From: Paraburkholderia sartisoli
Lineage (GTDB): Bacteria > Pseudomonadota > Gammaproteobacteria > Burkholderiales > Burkholderiaceae
Assembly (NCBI RefSeq): GCF_900107685.1
Contig: NZ_FNRQ01000011.1
Location: 62,001 to 126,000, forward strand
Length of the DNA: 64,000 nucleotides
Direction of reading: 5' to 3'
A program made the position numbers and the translations under genes. Below, one piece after another: positions 1 through 8,438 of this stretch. Numbering within the stretch: position 1 is the first letter of the stretch; each line of letters opens with the position of its first letter. The notes below the pieces were generated by a model, which did no database searches, had not been told where the DNA came from, and saw only the letters and a list, made by a program, of their open reading frames with translations.

Positions 1-1275
1 CCAGTTCCATTGCGGATGGCGCTGCATGAACGCCTGCGCGTCGAACGGCCGGCCGCACGGGTGACCCCAGCGCGCCCAGAACGCCATGTCACGCGCCATT
101 TCGCTGTCGACGACCTTGCCGTCGTTCGCCCCCCATGGGTTGAACGGGCCGTGATCGGAGCTGCCGAAGCGCTGGTCGTCGAGTTCGAGGTGTCCGCAGA
201 TCGTTCGCGAGCACGGGTTGTCGCTGCGGTCGAGATAGACGTCGTGATGATCGGCGATCATCGCTTTGGCGACGTCGATGTCGATCTTGCCGCGATGCTG
301 TTCGGCCAGTTGCATGAAGCGCAGGCGCCGCGCGCCGTTCTTGCGCACGTCGGTGTAATCGTCGCCTTCGCCGACGCATTCCTGGTTGCGGATCTTCAGG
401 TCGGTCGCGGTGTTGTAGCCGCTATAGAAGCCGTTCTTCGTGCTTTCGAAGCCGGAAAACCGCAGTCCGAGTTCGTAGCGCGCGATCTCGCCCGTCTTGA
501 CGTCGCCGAGCAGCCAGCTGTTCGCGTAGCCGCCGTTGTTCGCGACCGCGAACATCTCGCACCATTCGCCGATGCTGTTCGCGTACTGGGTCGCGCGGCG
601 CGAACGGTAGAACTCGGGCGCGCCGGCGACGTTGTAGCCGGCGAAGCTGGAGATCGTCGTTTCGGTCACCATCAGGCCCGCGGACGTGACCCAGAAATCA
701 GTCAGGCTCGAGATGCAGCCGGGCAGACCCTGCATCAGGATCCGGTGTCCAGTATCCGGCACGATGTCGAACACGACGTTGAAGGCGTCGCCGGCGGCGT
801 AGCGGTCCCACGAGTTGTGCGCCATCACGATGCGACCGTCGCGCGTGGCGTCGCCGGTGGCGATGAACGCGCTGCAATGATGGCCGCGCCGCCCGCGCCA
901 GGGTTTCAGGCCAAGGCGGGGCTGCTGCTGCGCCACGTGAGCCGGCCACCAGCTTTGCAGCAGGTCCATGTAGCCGTTCCATGCCAGCACGTCGGCGAAC
1001 GGCAGCTTCGCGCCGTCGGCGATGCCCTGGATTTCGTCGGCGAATTCGGTGTCGAGGCGCGGCGCGAACTGCGCCACGGCGGCGTTGACGAACGTGTCGA
1101 AGTCTTCGCCGGTGTCCCACTTCGCGAGGTAGCGGGCAGTGTCGATCGCATGCCGGATCTCGGCCGCGAGAAGCTGGCCGTGCTGCTCACCGCGATCGTA
1201 CGGCTCGCCCTCGATGTGCAGGAAAATCCAGCCGGCTCGATCGCGGCGGACAGCATCGCCTGACGGGTCGCTCAT
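1..1275 (-). CDS. C45-family autoproteolytic acyltransferase/hydrolase (partial, C-terminus off the window)
   Basis: Reading the minus strand from the ATG at 1275 gives 425 uninterrupted codons that run off the left edge. The protein starts MSDPSGDAVRRDRAGW and has the layout of the acyl-CoA:6-APA acyltransferase (C45, Ntn-hydrolase) and phospholipase-B-like group. An N-terminal helical part with GEPYDRGEQHGQLLAAEI (about residues 20-37) is followed by GHHCSAF, where Cys134 is the expected nucleophile freed by self-cleavage. After it come an AHNSWDRY segment and SSLTDFWVTSAGLMVTET, which fit the Ntn fold. No signal peptide is visible, so it is probably cytoplasmic. The substrate cannot be told. 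The large plus-strand reading frame over the same bases is a high-GC shadow. The family call is by motif recognition only. Confidence 0.72.
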   Translation of the reverse strand, partial: MSDPSGDAVRRDRAGWIFLHIEGEPYDRGEQHGQLLAAEIRHAIDTARYLAKWDTGEDFDTFVNAAVAQFAPRLDTEFADEIQGIADGAKLPFADVLAWNGYMDLLQSWWPAHVAQQQPRLGLKPWRGRRGHHCSAFIATGDATRDGRIVMAHNSWDRYAAGDAFNVVFDIVPDTGHRILMQGLPGCISSLTDFWVTSAGLMVTETTISSFAGYNVAGAPEFYRSRRATQYANSIGEWCEMFAVANNGGYANSWLLGDVKTGEIARYELGLRFSGFESTKNGFYSGYNTATDLKIRNQECVGEGDDYTDVRKNGARRLRFMQLAEQHRGKIDIDVAKAMIADHHDVYLDRSDNPCSRTICGHLELDDQRFGSSDHGPFNPWGANDGKVVDSEMARDMAFWARWGHPCGRPFDAQAFMQRHPQWNW

Positions 1276-1446
1276 CTTCGCTCCGGGTCGAAACGGCGCT
1301 CACGTTTATCCGCGCGGCGCGCGCCTGAACGAACGATCGATGGAAGGCAATCGAAAACCGGCGCGCCGCGTGGCTCCTTTCCATTCTAGAAAATATGCCA
1401 CGCTTTGCTACCGGTTGCGCGCCATCGACTTTCGCGCGAGCCCGCG

Positions 1447-3180
1447 TCAGCGCGTGGGATTCATCCGGAAATACGCGTCGAGCAGCGACGTCTTGTAGAC
1501 GACGCCCGCGAGCGTCGGACATGCGGTGCTCTCGATCACCGGCAGCCGCTCGCCCTGAAACGCCATGAAATGCTGCAGCGCGTCGCCAAGCTGCATGTCG
1601 GGCGTCAGCACGTCGAAATGCGGCTGCAGGTAGTGCGCGGCGGTGCGCGCCGAGGTGTCGTGTTTGTCGAGCAGGTCGGACGTGATGTCCTTCAGTGCGA
1701 CGACGCCGAGGAAGCACCCGGCGTCGTCGATCACATACAGATACTTCACCGGATATTCGAGGAACACGCGCGTCATGTCCTGCACGGTCGCCGTGAGCGG
1801 CACGATGGTTTCAGCCGGCTTGATCAGCTCGCGCATCTGCGTTGCGCGCAGGCGCATGCGTTCCTGTTCGTCGCGGTTGCGCATCAACGTGATCTCGTAC
1901 ATCGAGGTCTTGCCGATCGCCCGCGACACGAAGTACGCCACCACGCACGAGAGCATCAGCGGCAGCACGACCTGGTAGGAGAGCGTCATCTCGAAGATCA
2001 TCAGGATCGCCATCAGCGGCGCCTGCGTCGCGCCCGCGAGGAACGCGCCCATGCCCACCATCGCATACGCGAACGGCGCCGACGTGCCGTGCGGCCACAA
2101 CGCGTGCATGCCCTGGCCGAACAGCGACCCCAGCACGGCGCCGACGAAGAGCGTCGGCGTGAAGATCCCGCCGACCGCGCCCGAGCCCGCCGTCGCCGCG
2201 GTTGCCACGAGCTTGAACACGAGCACGCCGACGAGCGCCGTCCAGGTCCACTGCGAATGCAGGATCGAGTTCACGACGCTATAGCCGTTGCCCCACACGT
2301 CCGGCGACCACACGGAGATGATGCCGACGACGAGACCGCCGAGCGCGAGCGTGACGGGCAGCGGCAACGACAGGCGCCGGAAGGTCGCCTTCGAGACGCC
2401 AAGCAGACGCAGGAACTGCGGCGCGGCCGCCCCGCACAGCAGGCCGAGCGCGACGAAGAGCAGCACCTCGACGCCCGTCACCGGCGGGAACACCGGCATT
2501 TCGTACGGCGGCTTGTAGCCGGCGAATTCACGCATCGTGATGTTCGCGACGACCGAGGCGACCACGACCGGCCCGAAGCTTTCCATCGCGATCGAACCGA
2601 GCACGATCTCGGTCACGAAAAACGCGCCGGCGATCGGCGCGTTATAGGCGGACGTGATGCCCGCCGCCGCCCCGCACGCCACCAGCAGCCGCAGACGCGG
2701 CGGGTCGAAATGCACCCAGCGGCCGATCAGCGACGCGCATAGCGCCGCGAGCTGCACCATCGGTCCTTCGCGTCCAATCGACCCGCCGCTCGCGATCGTG
2801 AAGAGCGACGACACGCTGCGCCACAGGCTCGGCCGCACCGGCACGACGCCGTCGCCGATCGCGACGGCTTCCATGTAGTCGGTATGCCCTTTTTTGTCGA
2901 CGCCGCGCCGCGCGATCAACAGAAAGAAGCCGGCGATCAGGCCGCCCGCGGCGGGCAGCCAGATCCGCACGGTCCACGGCAGACGCCGCGCCATGTCGAC
3001 GATGCCGCCGTTGCTGCCGGAAATGGCGCGCTGAAGGAGCGCGATGCCTTCACGAAAGGCGACCGTCGCGAACGCACCGGCAACCCCGACGATCACCGAC
3101 CACACCAGCACCGTGTGAGCGTCGGACAGGCGAAACAGTTTTTGGGCGCGCGTGCGCAGCTTCAGCAGAAATGAAAGCAC
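1447..3180 (-). CDS. clcB: ClC-family chloride channel/transporter, ClcB-like, with C-terminal CBS pair
   Basis: 577 residues with about ten or more hydrophobic segments and ClC signatures: GSIGREGP (the glutamate is the external gating residue) near residue 135, and AVGGIFTPTL near 340. The last 130 residues contain two CBS-like repeats (ETIVPLTATVQDM and HFDVLTPDMQLGDAL). The protein moves chloride or a similar anion across the inner membrane. At the position of the internal proton glutamate of E. coli ClcA (second Glu of IIEEM) this protein has FVTEIV, so the second acidic residue is Ile. Strict chloride/proton exchange is therefore uncertain. The start is a GTG at 3180 without a clear ribosome binding site. 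It lies 76 bp downstream of the GST gene on the same strand and may be cotranscribed with it. Confidence 0.88.
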   Translation of the reverse strand: MLSFLLKLRTRAQKLFRLSDAHTVLVWSVIVGVAGAFATVAFREGIALLQRAISGSNGGIVDMARRLPWTVRIWLPAAGGLIAGFFLLIARRGVDKKGHTDYMEAVAIGDGVVPVRPSLWRSVSSLFTIASGGSIGREGPMVQLAALCASLIGRWVHFDPPRLRLLVACGAAAGITSAYNAPIAGAFFVTEIVLGSIAMESFGPVVVASVVANITMREFAGYKPPYEMPVFPPVTGVEVLLFVALGLLCGAAAPQFLRLLGVSKATFRRLSLPLPVTLALGGLVVGIISVWSPDVWGNGYSVVNSILHSQWTWTALVGVLVFKLVATAATAGSGAVGGIFTPTLFVGAVLGSLFGQGMHALWPHGTSAPFAYAMVGMGAFLAGATQAPLMAILMIFEMTLSYQVVLPLMLSCVVAYFVSRAIGKTSMYEITLMRNRDEQERMRLRATQMRELIKPAETIVPLTATVQDMTRVFLEYPVKYLYVIDDAGCFLGVVALKDITSDLLDKHDTSARTAAHYLQPHFDVLTPDMQLGDALQHFMAFQGERLPVIESTACPTLAGVVYKTSLLDAYFRMNPTR

Positions 3181-3256
3181 GGAAGAAACGGACAGGAATC
3201 AGGGTTGGACGGCGCGTGCCGGCACGGCATCGCGGGTTGCGTCGACACAGCCGCGT

Positions 3257-3994
3257 TCAACGCACGGCCTTGTCGAGTTCGGGGTAATGCCGGAAAATGC
3301 ACGCCTCGTTATGCGCGATGCGCCGGTCCGATTCGAGATACGCGGCGAGTTTCGGCCGCGCGATGATCGCGTCGTGCAAGGCCGCGAGACGCGGATAGTG
3401 CTCGCCGAAATGCTTCATCGCAAGCGGAAACGCGTAGTGGAGGCCGTCGATCAGCTGGAACATCGACAGATCGACGTACGTCAGCGCGTTGCCGACAAGA
3501 TATGCATCGCCATCGGGGTTCTGCTTCAGCACCCGCTCGAAGTACTTCATGTACTTCGGAATGCGGTTGTCGATGAAGTCGTGCGCACGCACTTTGGCGG
3601 CGTCTTTCTGGTCTTCGTAGTACAGGCCGCTCGCGAGCGGATGATGCGTGTCGTGCGCTTCGGCGACCATGTCGGCGATCGTGAGCTGCAGGCCGTTCGC
3701 GACGTAGCGCAGGTTCTCGTCCCGCGGCGCGAGCCCGAGTGTCGGGCCGAGATACATGAGGATATTGGCGGTCTGCGAGACGACGAGATCGCCATCTTTC
3801 AGGAACGGTGGCGCGAACGGCGGATGCGGTTCGCTCCGGCTTTTCATCACGTCCATCATCGCGCCGGTGCCGAAGCCGTCCTTGTCCGGCGCGCGGGTCA
3901 CTTCGATATAGGGGGCGCCGGCTTCTTCCAGTGCCAGCCGCACGAATTCGCCGCGGCCTTGCAGGCCGTCCCAGTAAAAGAGTTCATAAGCCAT
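3257..3994 (-). CDS. Glutathione S-transferase family protein
   Basis: 245 residues. The N-terminal thioredoxin-like domain begins MAYELFYWDGLQGRGEFVRL, the pattern of Tyr-type GSTs (aromatic near residue 6, then RxExxRLxL), with the GSH-binding stretch around VSQTANILMYLG (residues 75-86). An all-helical C-terminal domain follows. I chose the ATG at 3994 because a GAGGA ribosome binding site sits 8 bases upstream and homology begins there; the longer upstream frame has no family resemblance. Role: glutathione conjugation or isomerisation of an unknown electrophile in the cytoplasm. Confidence 0.85.
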   Translation of the reverse strand: MAYELFYWDGLQGRGEFVRLALEEAGAPYIEVTRAPDKDGFGTGAMMDVMKSRSEPHPPFAPPFLKDGDLVVSQTANILMYLGPTLGLAPRDENLRYVANGLQLTIADMVAEAHDTHHPLASGLYYEDQKDAAKVRAHDFIDNRIPKYMKYFERVLKQNPDGDAYLVGNALTYVDLSMFQLIDGLHYAFPLAMKHFGEHYPRLAALHDAIIARPKLAAYLESDRRIAHNEACIFRHYPELDKAVR

Positions 3995-4181
3995 CGATCG
4001 ATCCTCGTCCGGAGTGAGAGTTCGACTGCGCGAGCAGGAAGTATGCCGTGCCGGCGCGCCGCGTTGGGTGAAACGCGGACAAAAAACCGGACCGGGGCCC
4101 GCGGTTGGCGTCATGCACGGACCGACACGATGCGGCGCGAATCACGCGTATTACGCGCGGCGCTTGCGGGCGCACAAACGC

Positions 4182-4206
4182 AAAAAGCCCCGCACGAGGC
4201 GGGGCT
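4182..4206 (-). terminator. Rho-independent terminator of the yeiH-like gene
   Basis: On the minus strand an 8-bp perfect stem (AGCCCCGC / GCGGGGCT, 4206-4199 and 4193-4186) with a 5-base loop is followed by five T residues. It starts about 30 bp after the stop codon of the exporter gene at 4235. Confidence 0.85.
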
Positions 4207-4234
4207 GCCGATCGGGTCGGCGAGGCGGGGCGTA

Positions 4235-5326
4235 TCAACCGAAGAAGCGCTCGACGGCCCATGTGATCCCCAACCCACCGCCAATCAGCCAGACATACAG
4301 GATCAGTCCGGTCGTCAGCGCACGCGGGCCGGCCTGCCTGACCTGCGAGATGCGCGTTTCGATGCCGAGGGCGGTCATGGCCATCGTCAGCGCGAAGGTG
4401 TCGAGCGTGTTCAGCGTGTGGGTCGCGGCTTGCGGCAGCACGTGCATCGAGTTGACGACCACGAGCGCGAGGAAGCCGAGCGCGAACCAGGGTACCGCGA
4501 GCTTGCGCGTCGTCGTGCCGGCTGCGCCCTTCGATGCAGCCGCGCCGCGGGCCGACCGGTTGAGCCATACGCCCAGCGAGAGCAGCACCGGCACCAGCAG
4601 CATCACGCGGGTCATCTTGACGATCGTCGCGATGTGCGTCGCTTCCGGGCTGACGTTGCTTGCCGCGCCGACCACCTGCGCTACCTCGTGAATCGTGCCG
4701 CCGAAGAAGAGGCCGACGCCGCGTGTATCGAGATGCAGCCAGCCCGCATGGTAGAGCACCGGATAGAGGAACATCGAGAGCGTGCCGAACAGCACCACGC
4801 TGCCCACGGCCATCGCGCTTTGATGCGGCTTCGACTGCAGCGTGGATTCGAACGCGAGCACGGCGGCCGCACCGCAGATCGCGCTGCCGGCGGCGGTCAG
4901 CATCGCGGTGTCGCGATCGAGCTTCATCAGCTTCATGCCGGCCCACGTACCGATCGCGAGCGTGCTGACGACGATCAGGACCGATTCAACCAGCCCCGGC
5001 AGCCCGACCTGCGCGATTTCCTGAAGACTCACGCGCAGACCGAAGAACGCCACCGCGATACGCAACAGCTTGCGCGCCGAAAAGTTGACGCCCGCCGCCC
5101 AGCTTTCCGGCATGCCGTCGCGCAGCGCATTGCCGTAGAGCGCACCCGCGACGATGCCGATGATCAGCGGGCTCATGCCGAGCCCGGCGATGAACGGCAG
5201 CGACGAAATGCGGGTGACCGCCGCCGCGAACAGCGCGACAAAGAGAATGCCGTTGAGCTGGCCGCGCGTGGACGGCGCCTTGTGGGCCAGCGTTGAAGCG
5301 GAAGCGGAGGGGGAGGCCGTGGACAT
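4235..5326 (-). CDS. yeiH: YeiH-family putative sulfate exporter (UPF0324)
   Basis: 363 residues and about ten hydrophobic segments. Family stretches are GMSPLIIGIVAGALYGN, AFFGLRVSLQEIAQVG, AAGSAICGAAAVLAFE and FFGGTIHEVAQVVGAA, which place it in the YeiH/UPF0324 integral membrane family. The members are annotated as putative sulfate exporters, but transport has been little tested. I use the ATG at 5326 (MSTASPSASA); a TTG at 5341 in frame is possible. The divergent LysR gene at 5444 is the usual neighbour (YeiE-YeiH pair), so control by that regulator is likely. Confidence 0.85.
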   Translation of the reverse strand: MSTASPSASASTLAHKAPSTRGQLNGILFVALFAAAVTRISSLPFIAGLGMSPLIIGIVAGALYGNALRDGMPESWAAGVNFSARKLLRIAVAFFGLRVSLQEIAQVGLPGLVESVLIVVSTLAIGTWAGMKLMKLDRDTAMLTAAGSAICGAAAVLAFESTLQSKPHQSAMAVGSVVLFGTLSMFLYPVLYHAGWLHLDTRGVGLFFGGTIHEVAQVVGAASNVSPEATHIATIVKMTRVMLLVPVLLSLGVWLNRSARGAAASKGAAGTTTRKLAVPWFALGFLALVVVNSMHVLPQAATHTLNTLDTFALTMAMTALGIETRISQVRQAGPRALTTGLILYVWLIGGGLGITWAVERFFG

Positions 5327-5380
5327 GATATGTGCTGTCAATGAGCGAGTTCGATGCGATGGCCTAATCCTAATTTAGAT

Positions 5381-5436
5381 ATATCGATATGAAAAATCGT
5401 CATTTGCAACGTAAAATATCGGCTGAACTGATATTT
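5381..5436. promoter_or_regulatory. Palindromic sites between yeiH and the LysR gene
   Basis: This divergent intergenic region (5327-5443) is much more AT-rich than its surroundings. It holds the perfect palindrome ATATCGATAT (5381-5390) and a 7-9-7 inverted repeat AAATATC / GATATTT (5414-5420 and 5430-5436), the second ending 7 bases before the LysR start codon. LysR regulators bind T-N11-A type dyads in such divergent regions. The assignment is by position only. Confidence 0.5.
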
Positions 5437-5443
5437 CATCACC

Positions 5444-6349
5444 ATGACCCCTGACCAACTGATAACGTTCGCTGTCGTCGCCGAGCACCGGAACATCAGC
5501 CGGGCCGCGCTCGCGCTGCATCTGTCGCAACCGGCGGTGTCCGGCCAGCTACGGCAATTGCAGGATGAGTTCGGCGAGGCGCTGTATCAGCGGGACGGGC
5601 GCGGCGTGCGCCTCACCCCGGCGGGCGAGCAGCTGGCGAGCTATGCGGCCCGGCTGCGCGACACCTGGCAGCAGGCGCATGCGTATCGCGACGCGCTACG
5701 CGGCATGGAACGCGGCACGCTGCGCATTGGCGCCAGCACGACGCCGGCGAGCTATCTGCTGCCGTATCTGATCGCCGCGTTTCACCGGCGCTATCCCGAC
5801 GTCACGCTGCATACGGCCGACGGCAATACGTCGGATATCGTTGCCTCGCTGGCGTCGGTCGATATCGCGATGGTCGAAGGGCCGGTCGGCTCCGGTCTGC
5901 CGCCCGACACCGCCGTGCATCCATGGCGCGAGGACGAGATCGTCGCGATCATGCCGCGCACGCATCCGCTCGCGGCAGCGCGCGACGATGTGCCGGCGCC
6001 GGAGCGTCACGTGACGCTCGCCGACCTCGGCGCGTACGCGCTGGTGCTGCGCGAAACGGGCTCGGGCGTGCGGCAGATGGTCGAGCGCGCGTTCGCGCGT
6101 GCCGCGGTGCCGATGCGCGTCGCGCTGGAGATCGCGGGCGTGGAGGGCGTCAAGGAGGCCGTGCGGGCAGGGATGGGCATCGGTTTCGTGTCGGCGATGT
6201 CGATGCGCCACGACGACAACGTGCTGCGGCTCTTTTCCCTCGCGCCCGAGCCGCTGACCCGCCATTTCTCGATCCTGATCCCGCACGCGAGCGCGCCGTC
6301 GCGCGTCGCGGAGCGTTTTCTGGCGTTGTGCCTTTCCGGCGTCGACTGA
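5444..6349 (+). CDS. LysR-family transcriptional regulator (YeiE-like)
   Basis: 301 residues, the normal LysR length. A winged helix-turn-helix lies at residues 1-62 (MTPDQLITFAVVAEHRNISR, then LSQPAVSGQLRQLQDEFG), followed by a periplasmic-binding-protein-like effector domain beginning GTLRIGAST near residue 91. It is divergent from the yeiH-like gene, the arrangement of YeiE and YeiH in enterobacteria, so it probably controls that exporter and itself. The ligand is unknown. A short stem with a T-run (6431-6450) downstream may end its transcript. Confidence 0.88.
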   Translation: MTPDQLITFAVVAEHRNISRAALALHLSQPAVSGQLRQLQDEFGEALYQRDGRGVRLTPAGEQLASYAARLRDTWQQAHAYRDALRGMERGTLRIGASTTPASYLLPYLIAAFHRRYPDVTLHTADGNTSDIVASLASVDIAMVEGPVGSGLPPDTAVHPWREDEIVAIMPRTHPLAAARDDVPAPERHVTLADLGAYALVLRETGSGVRQMVERAFARAAVPMRVALEIAGVEGVKEAVRAGMGIGFVSAMSMRHDDNVLRLFSLAPEPLTRHFSILIPHASAPSRVAERFLALCLSGVD

Positions 6350-6364
6350 CTGCCCTCGGGCTTC

Positions 6365-6376
6365 GGAACCGGTTCC
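6365..6376. promoter_or_regulatory. PtxS-type operator O1 (GGAACCGGTTCC)
   Basis: Perfect 12-bp palindrome with the AACCGGTT core. Pseudomonas PtxS is known to bind TGAAACCGGTTTCA, which shares this core. It sits 99 bp (centre to centre) upstream of a second copy and 16 bp after the LysR stop codon. Two spaced copies before kguE suggest binding by the PtxS-like protein encoded at 10704, perhaps with DNA looping. Confidence 0.65.
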
Positions 6377-6430
6377 AGGGGATTTCCACTATGGCGCCGG
6401 GCAGTTGCGAAGCGCAGTATTTCACCAACG

Positions 6431-6450
6431 AAGCGCGCAGGCGCTTTTTT
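6431..6450 (+). terminator. Short terminator-like stem-loop with T-run after the LysR gene
   Basis: AAGCGC, a GCAG loop, GCGCTT, then four further T residues. The stem is only 6 bp but the T-run is clean. It lies between the two PtxS-type operators, so it could end the LysR transcript or, if the kgu promoter is upstream of it, act as an attenuator. Confidence 0.5.
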
Positions 6451-6462
6451 CAAAATCCGTTT

Positions 6463-6476
6463 TGGAACCGGTTCCA
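6463..6476. promoter_or_regulatory. PtxS-type operator O2 (TGGAACCGGTTCCA)
   Basis: Perfect 14-bp palindrome differing from the published Pseudomonas PtxS site TGAAACCGGTTTCA at one symmetric position in each half. It ends 34 bp upstream of the kguE start codon, in the position expected for a repressor covering the operon promoter. A lone half (CGGAACCG) follows at 6483-6490. Confidence 0.72.
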
Positions 6477-6510
6477 TCATCACGGAACCGCCGAATAGAG
6501 GTCAATCGAC

Positions 6511-7275
6511 ATGCCCGACATCGTGATCGTAGCGAGCGCATTCGGCGCCGACGCCATCCGGCGTGACGGCCATCGGGCGTGGCTGGCTTCGGCGGCGACG
6601 GCCGGCGCGTCCGCCTTCGAAGTGCGGCGCGAACTGTTCAACGCCGAAGAAGACGCCGCGCCTGACGCGCTCAACAAGCTTGGCGAGGCGATCGACGCAC
6701 TCGGCATGTGGTCGGTCTGGTCGACGCCGCAAGCGCTGTACACCGCCGAAGGCGCGCTCGACCTGGACGCGCTGCGCGTCGCGCTCGCCGAAGGCGAGGC
6801 GCTCGGCGCGCGCTTTGTGAAGCTGCAGCTTGGCGGTTTCGCGCACGAAGCGGGCGGCGCCGCGATCGCCGCATGCCTGCGCGGCGCGAATATCCGTCTC
6901 GTCGTCGAAAACGGGCAGATGAAGGAAGGCGGCCGGCTCGCGCAGTTCGTCGGGCTGTTCGCGGCCCTCAAGCGCGAAGGCTATCCGGACGTGCTCGGCA
7001 TGACCTTCGACATCGGCAACTGGCAGTGGCCCGGCGAAGCGCCGCTCGAAGCCGCACGGCAGCTCGCGCCACACGTCGAATACATCCACTGCAAGGCGGT
7101 GACGGGCGAGGGCGCACGACGCTTCGCGGTCGCGCCCGCCGCCGACGATCCCGTCTGCGCGGCCGTCCTGCCGCTTCTGCCGCACCACGTGCCGCGCGGC
7201 ATCGAATTTCCGTTCGACACCGCTCGCCTTCAGGCCGACGCCTCGCGCCATGTCGCGTGGCTCGCGGCCGCATAA
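6511..7275 (+). CDS. kguE: Sugar phosphate isomerase/epimerase KguE of 2-ketogluconate catabolism
   Basis: 254 residues with the xylose-isomerase-like/AP-endonuclease-2 TIM barrel. Likely metal-site segments are VVENGQMKEGG, TFDIGNWQWPGE, YIHCK and GIEFPF, which carry the Glu, Asp, His and Glu of this superfamily. First gene of a five-gene operon in the order kguE-kguK-kguT-kguD-ptxS, the set known from Pseudomonas for 2-ketogluconate use. KguE itself has no firmly established reaction. Start ATG at 6511, after GAGG about 10 bases upstream. The next gene begins 104 bp later. Confidence 0.85.
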   Translation: MPDIVIVASAFGADAIRRDGHRAWLASAATAGASAFEVRRELFNAEEDAAPDALNKLGEAIDALGMWSVWSTPQALYTAEGALDLDALRVALAEGEALGARFVKLQLGGFAHEAGGAAIAACLRGANIRLVVENGQMKEGGRLAQFVGLFAALKREGYPDVLGMTFDIGNWQWPGEAPLEAARQLAPHVEYIHCKAVTGEGARRFAVAPAADDPVCAAVLPLLPHHVPRGIEFPFDTARLQADASRHVAWLAAA

Positions 7276-7379
7276 CGGCCCGATGGCGGCGTCGTAAAAC
7301 TTCGCGATTTCACACAAGGCCACGCTGGCGCTTCACCGCGCTGTTCGGCCGGAATGTACAGCACAGCAAGGACTTTTCA

Positions 7380-8381
7380 ATGAAACCGGCACTCGATGTC
7401 ATCACCTGTGGCGAGGCAATGGCGATGTTCGTCGCGGCCGAAACCGGCCCGCTCTCCGGCGTCTCCCGTTTTACCCGGCGCATCGCCGGCGCCGATCTGA
7501 ATGTCGCGATCGGCCTGTCGCGGCTTGGCTTCAAGGTGGGCTGGATGAGCAGGGTCGGCGCCGATTCGTTCGGCCAGTACGTGCGCGACACGCTGGCGAA
7601 GGAGGGCATCGACGCCGGCTGCGTCACGACCGACGCGCGCTATCCGACCGGCTTCCAGCTCAAGTCGAAAAACGACGACGGCAGCGACCCGGCCATCGAA
7701 TATTTTCGCAGGGGTTCGGCGGCCAGCCATCTGTCGGTCAACGACTACGTGGCCGGTTACGTGCTGCAGGCACGCCACCTGCATCTGACGGGTGTCGCGC
7801 CCGCGCTGTCGGTTTCGTCACGCGAACTGGCTTTTCATATGGCGAAGGAAATGCGCGCGGCCGGCAAGACGATTTCGTTCGATCCGAACCTGCGCCCGAC
7901 GCTATGGCCTTCGCGCGAGACGATGGTCGCCACGCTGAACGCGCTCGCCGCGCAGGCCGACTGGGTGCTGCCCGGTATCGGTGAAGGCGAGATTCTGACC
8001 GGCTACACGCAGCCCGAAGACATCGCGCGCTTCTATCTCGACCAGGGCGCGCGCGGCGTCATCGTCAAGCTCGGCGCGCAGGGGGCATATCTGCGCACCG
8101 CCGACGACGCGGGCGTGATCGCATCCGAACCGGTGCCGAACGTCGTCGACACGGTGGGCGCGGGCGACGGCTTCGCGGTGGGCGTGATCAGCGCGCTGCT
8201 GGAAGGGCGCGCGATGCCGGAGGCCGTCGCGCGCGGCAACCGCATCGGCGGGCTCGTGATCCAGGTGAGCGGCGATTCGGAAGGGTTGCCGACGCGCGCC
8301 GAACTCGACGCGCTCGAAAGCGCCCGCCCGCCGGCGACAACAAGAGAATCAGCACGCACGGTGTCAGAGACGCTGCACTAG
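7380..8381 (+). CDS. kguK: 2-Ketogluconate kinase (PfkB/ribokinase family)
   Basis: 333 residues. N-terminal DVITCGEAMAMFVA and RIAGADLNVAIGLSRLG (sugar-binding part of PfkB kinases), then KTISFDPNLRPTLW, and the catalytic anion-hole motif DTVGAGDGFAVG near residue 260, whose Asp is the general base. It phosphorylates 2-keto-D-gluconate to 2-keto-6-phosphogluconate with ATP in the cytoplasm. The assignment from KDG kinase to ketogluconate kinase rests on the operon. The start at ATG 7380 (MKPALDV) is the first codon with family homology; the open frame extends far upstream over kguE but is not used. Confidence 0.87.
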   Translation: MKPALDVITCGEAMAMFVAAETGPLSGVSRFTRRIAGADLNVAIGLSRLGFKVGWMSRVGADSFGQYVRDTLAKEGIDAGCVTTDARYPTGFQLKSKNDDGSDPAIEYFRRGSAASHLSVNDYVAGYVLQARHLHLTGVAPALSVSSRELAFHMAKEMRAAGKTISFDPNLRPTLWPSRETMVATLNALAAQADWVLPGIGEGEILTGYTQPEDIARFYLDQGARGVIVKLGAQGAYLRTADDAGVIASEPVPNVVDTVGAGDGFAVGVISALLEGRAMPEAVARGNRIGGLVIQVSGDSEGLPTRAELDALESARPPATTRESARTVSETLH

Positions 8382-8438
8382 AACGTGCATCAAGGCGCGA
8401 CACGCCAATCCATTTCACCGGGGATCAAGGAGACACCC

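Noticed and set aside
10..1263. Long plus-strand reading frame of 417 codons
   Set aside because: Arg/Val/Asp-rich shadow of the C45 hydrolase gene on the other strand; the minus-strand frame carries the GHHCSAF motif and a family layout.
3152..5296. 714-codon plus-strand frame
   Set aside because: Antisense to GST and YeiH genes; composition (Arg, His, Gln-rich) typical of shadow frames in high-GC DNA.
7378..7390. AATGAAACCGGCA at the kguK start as a PtxS site
   Set aside because: Only half of the palindrome is present and it lies over the start codon.
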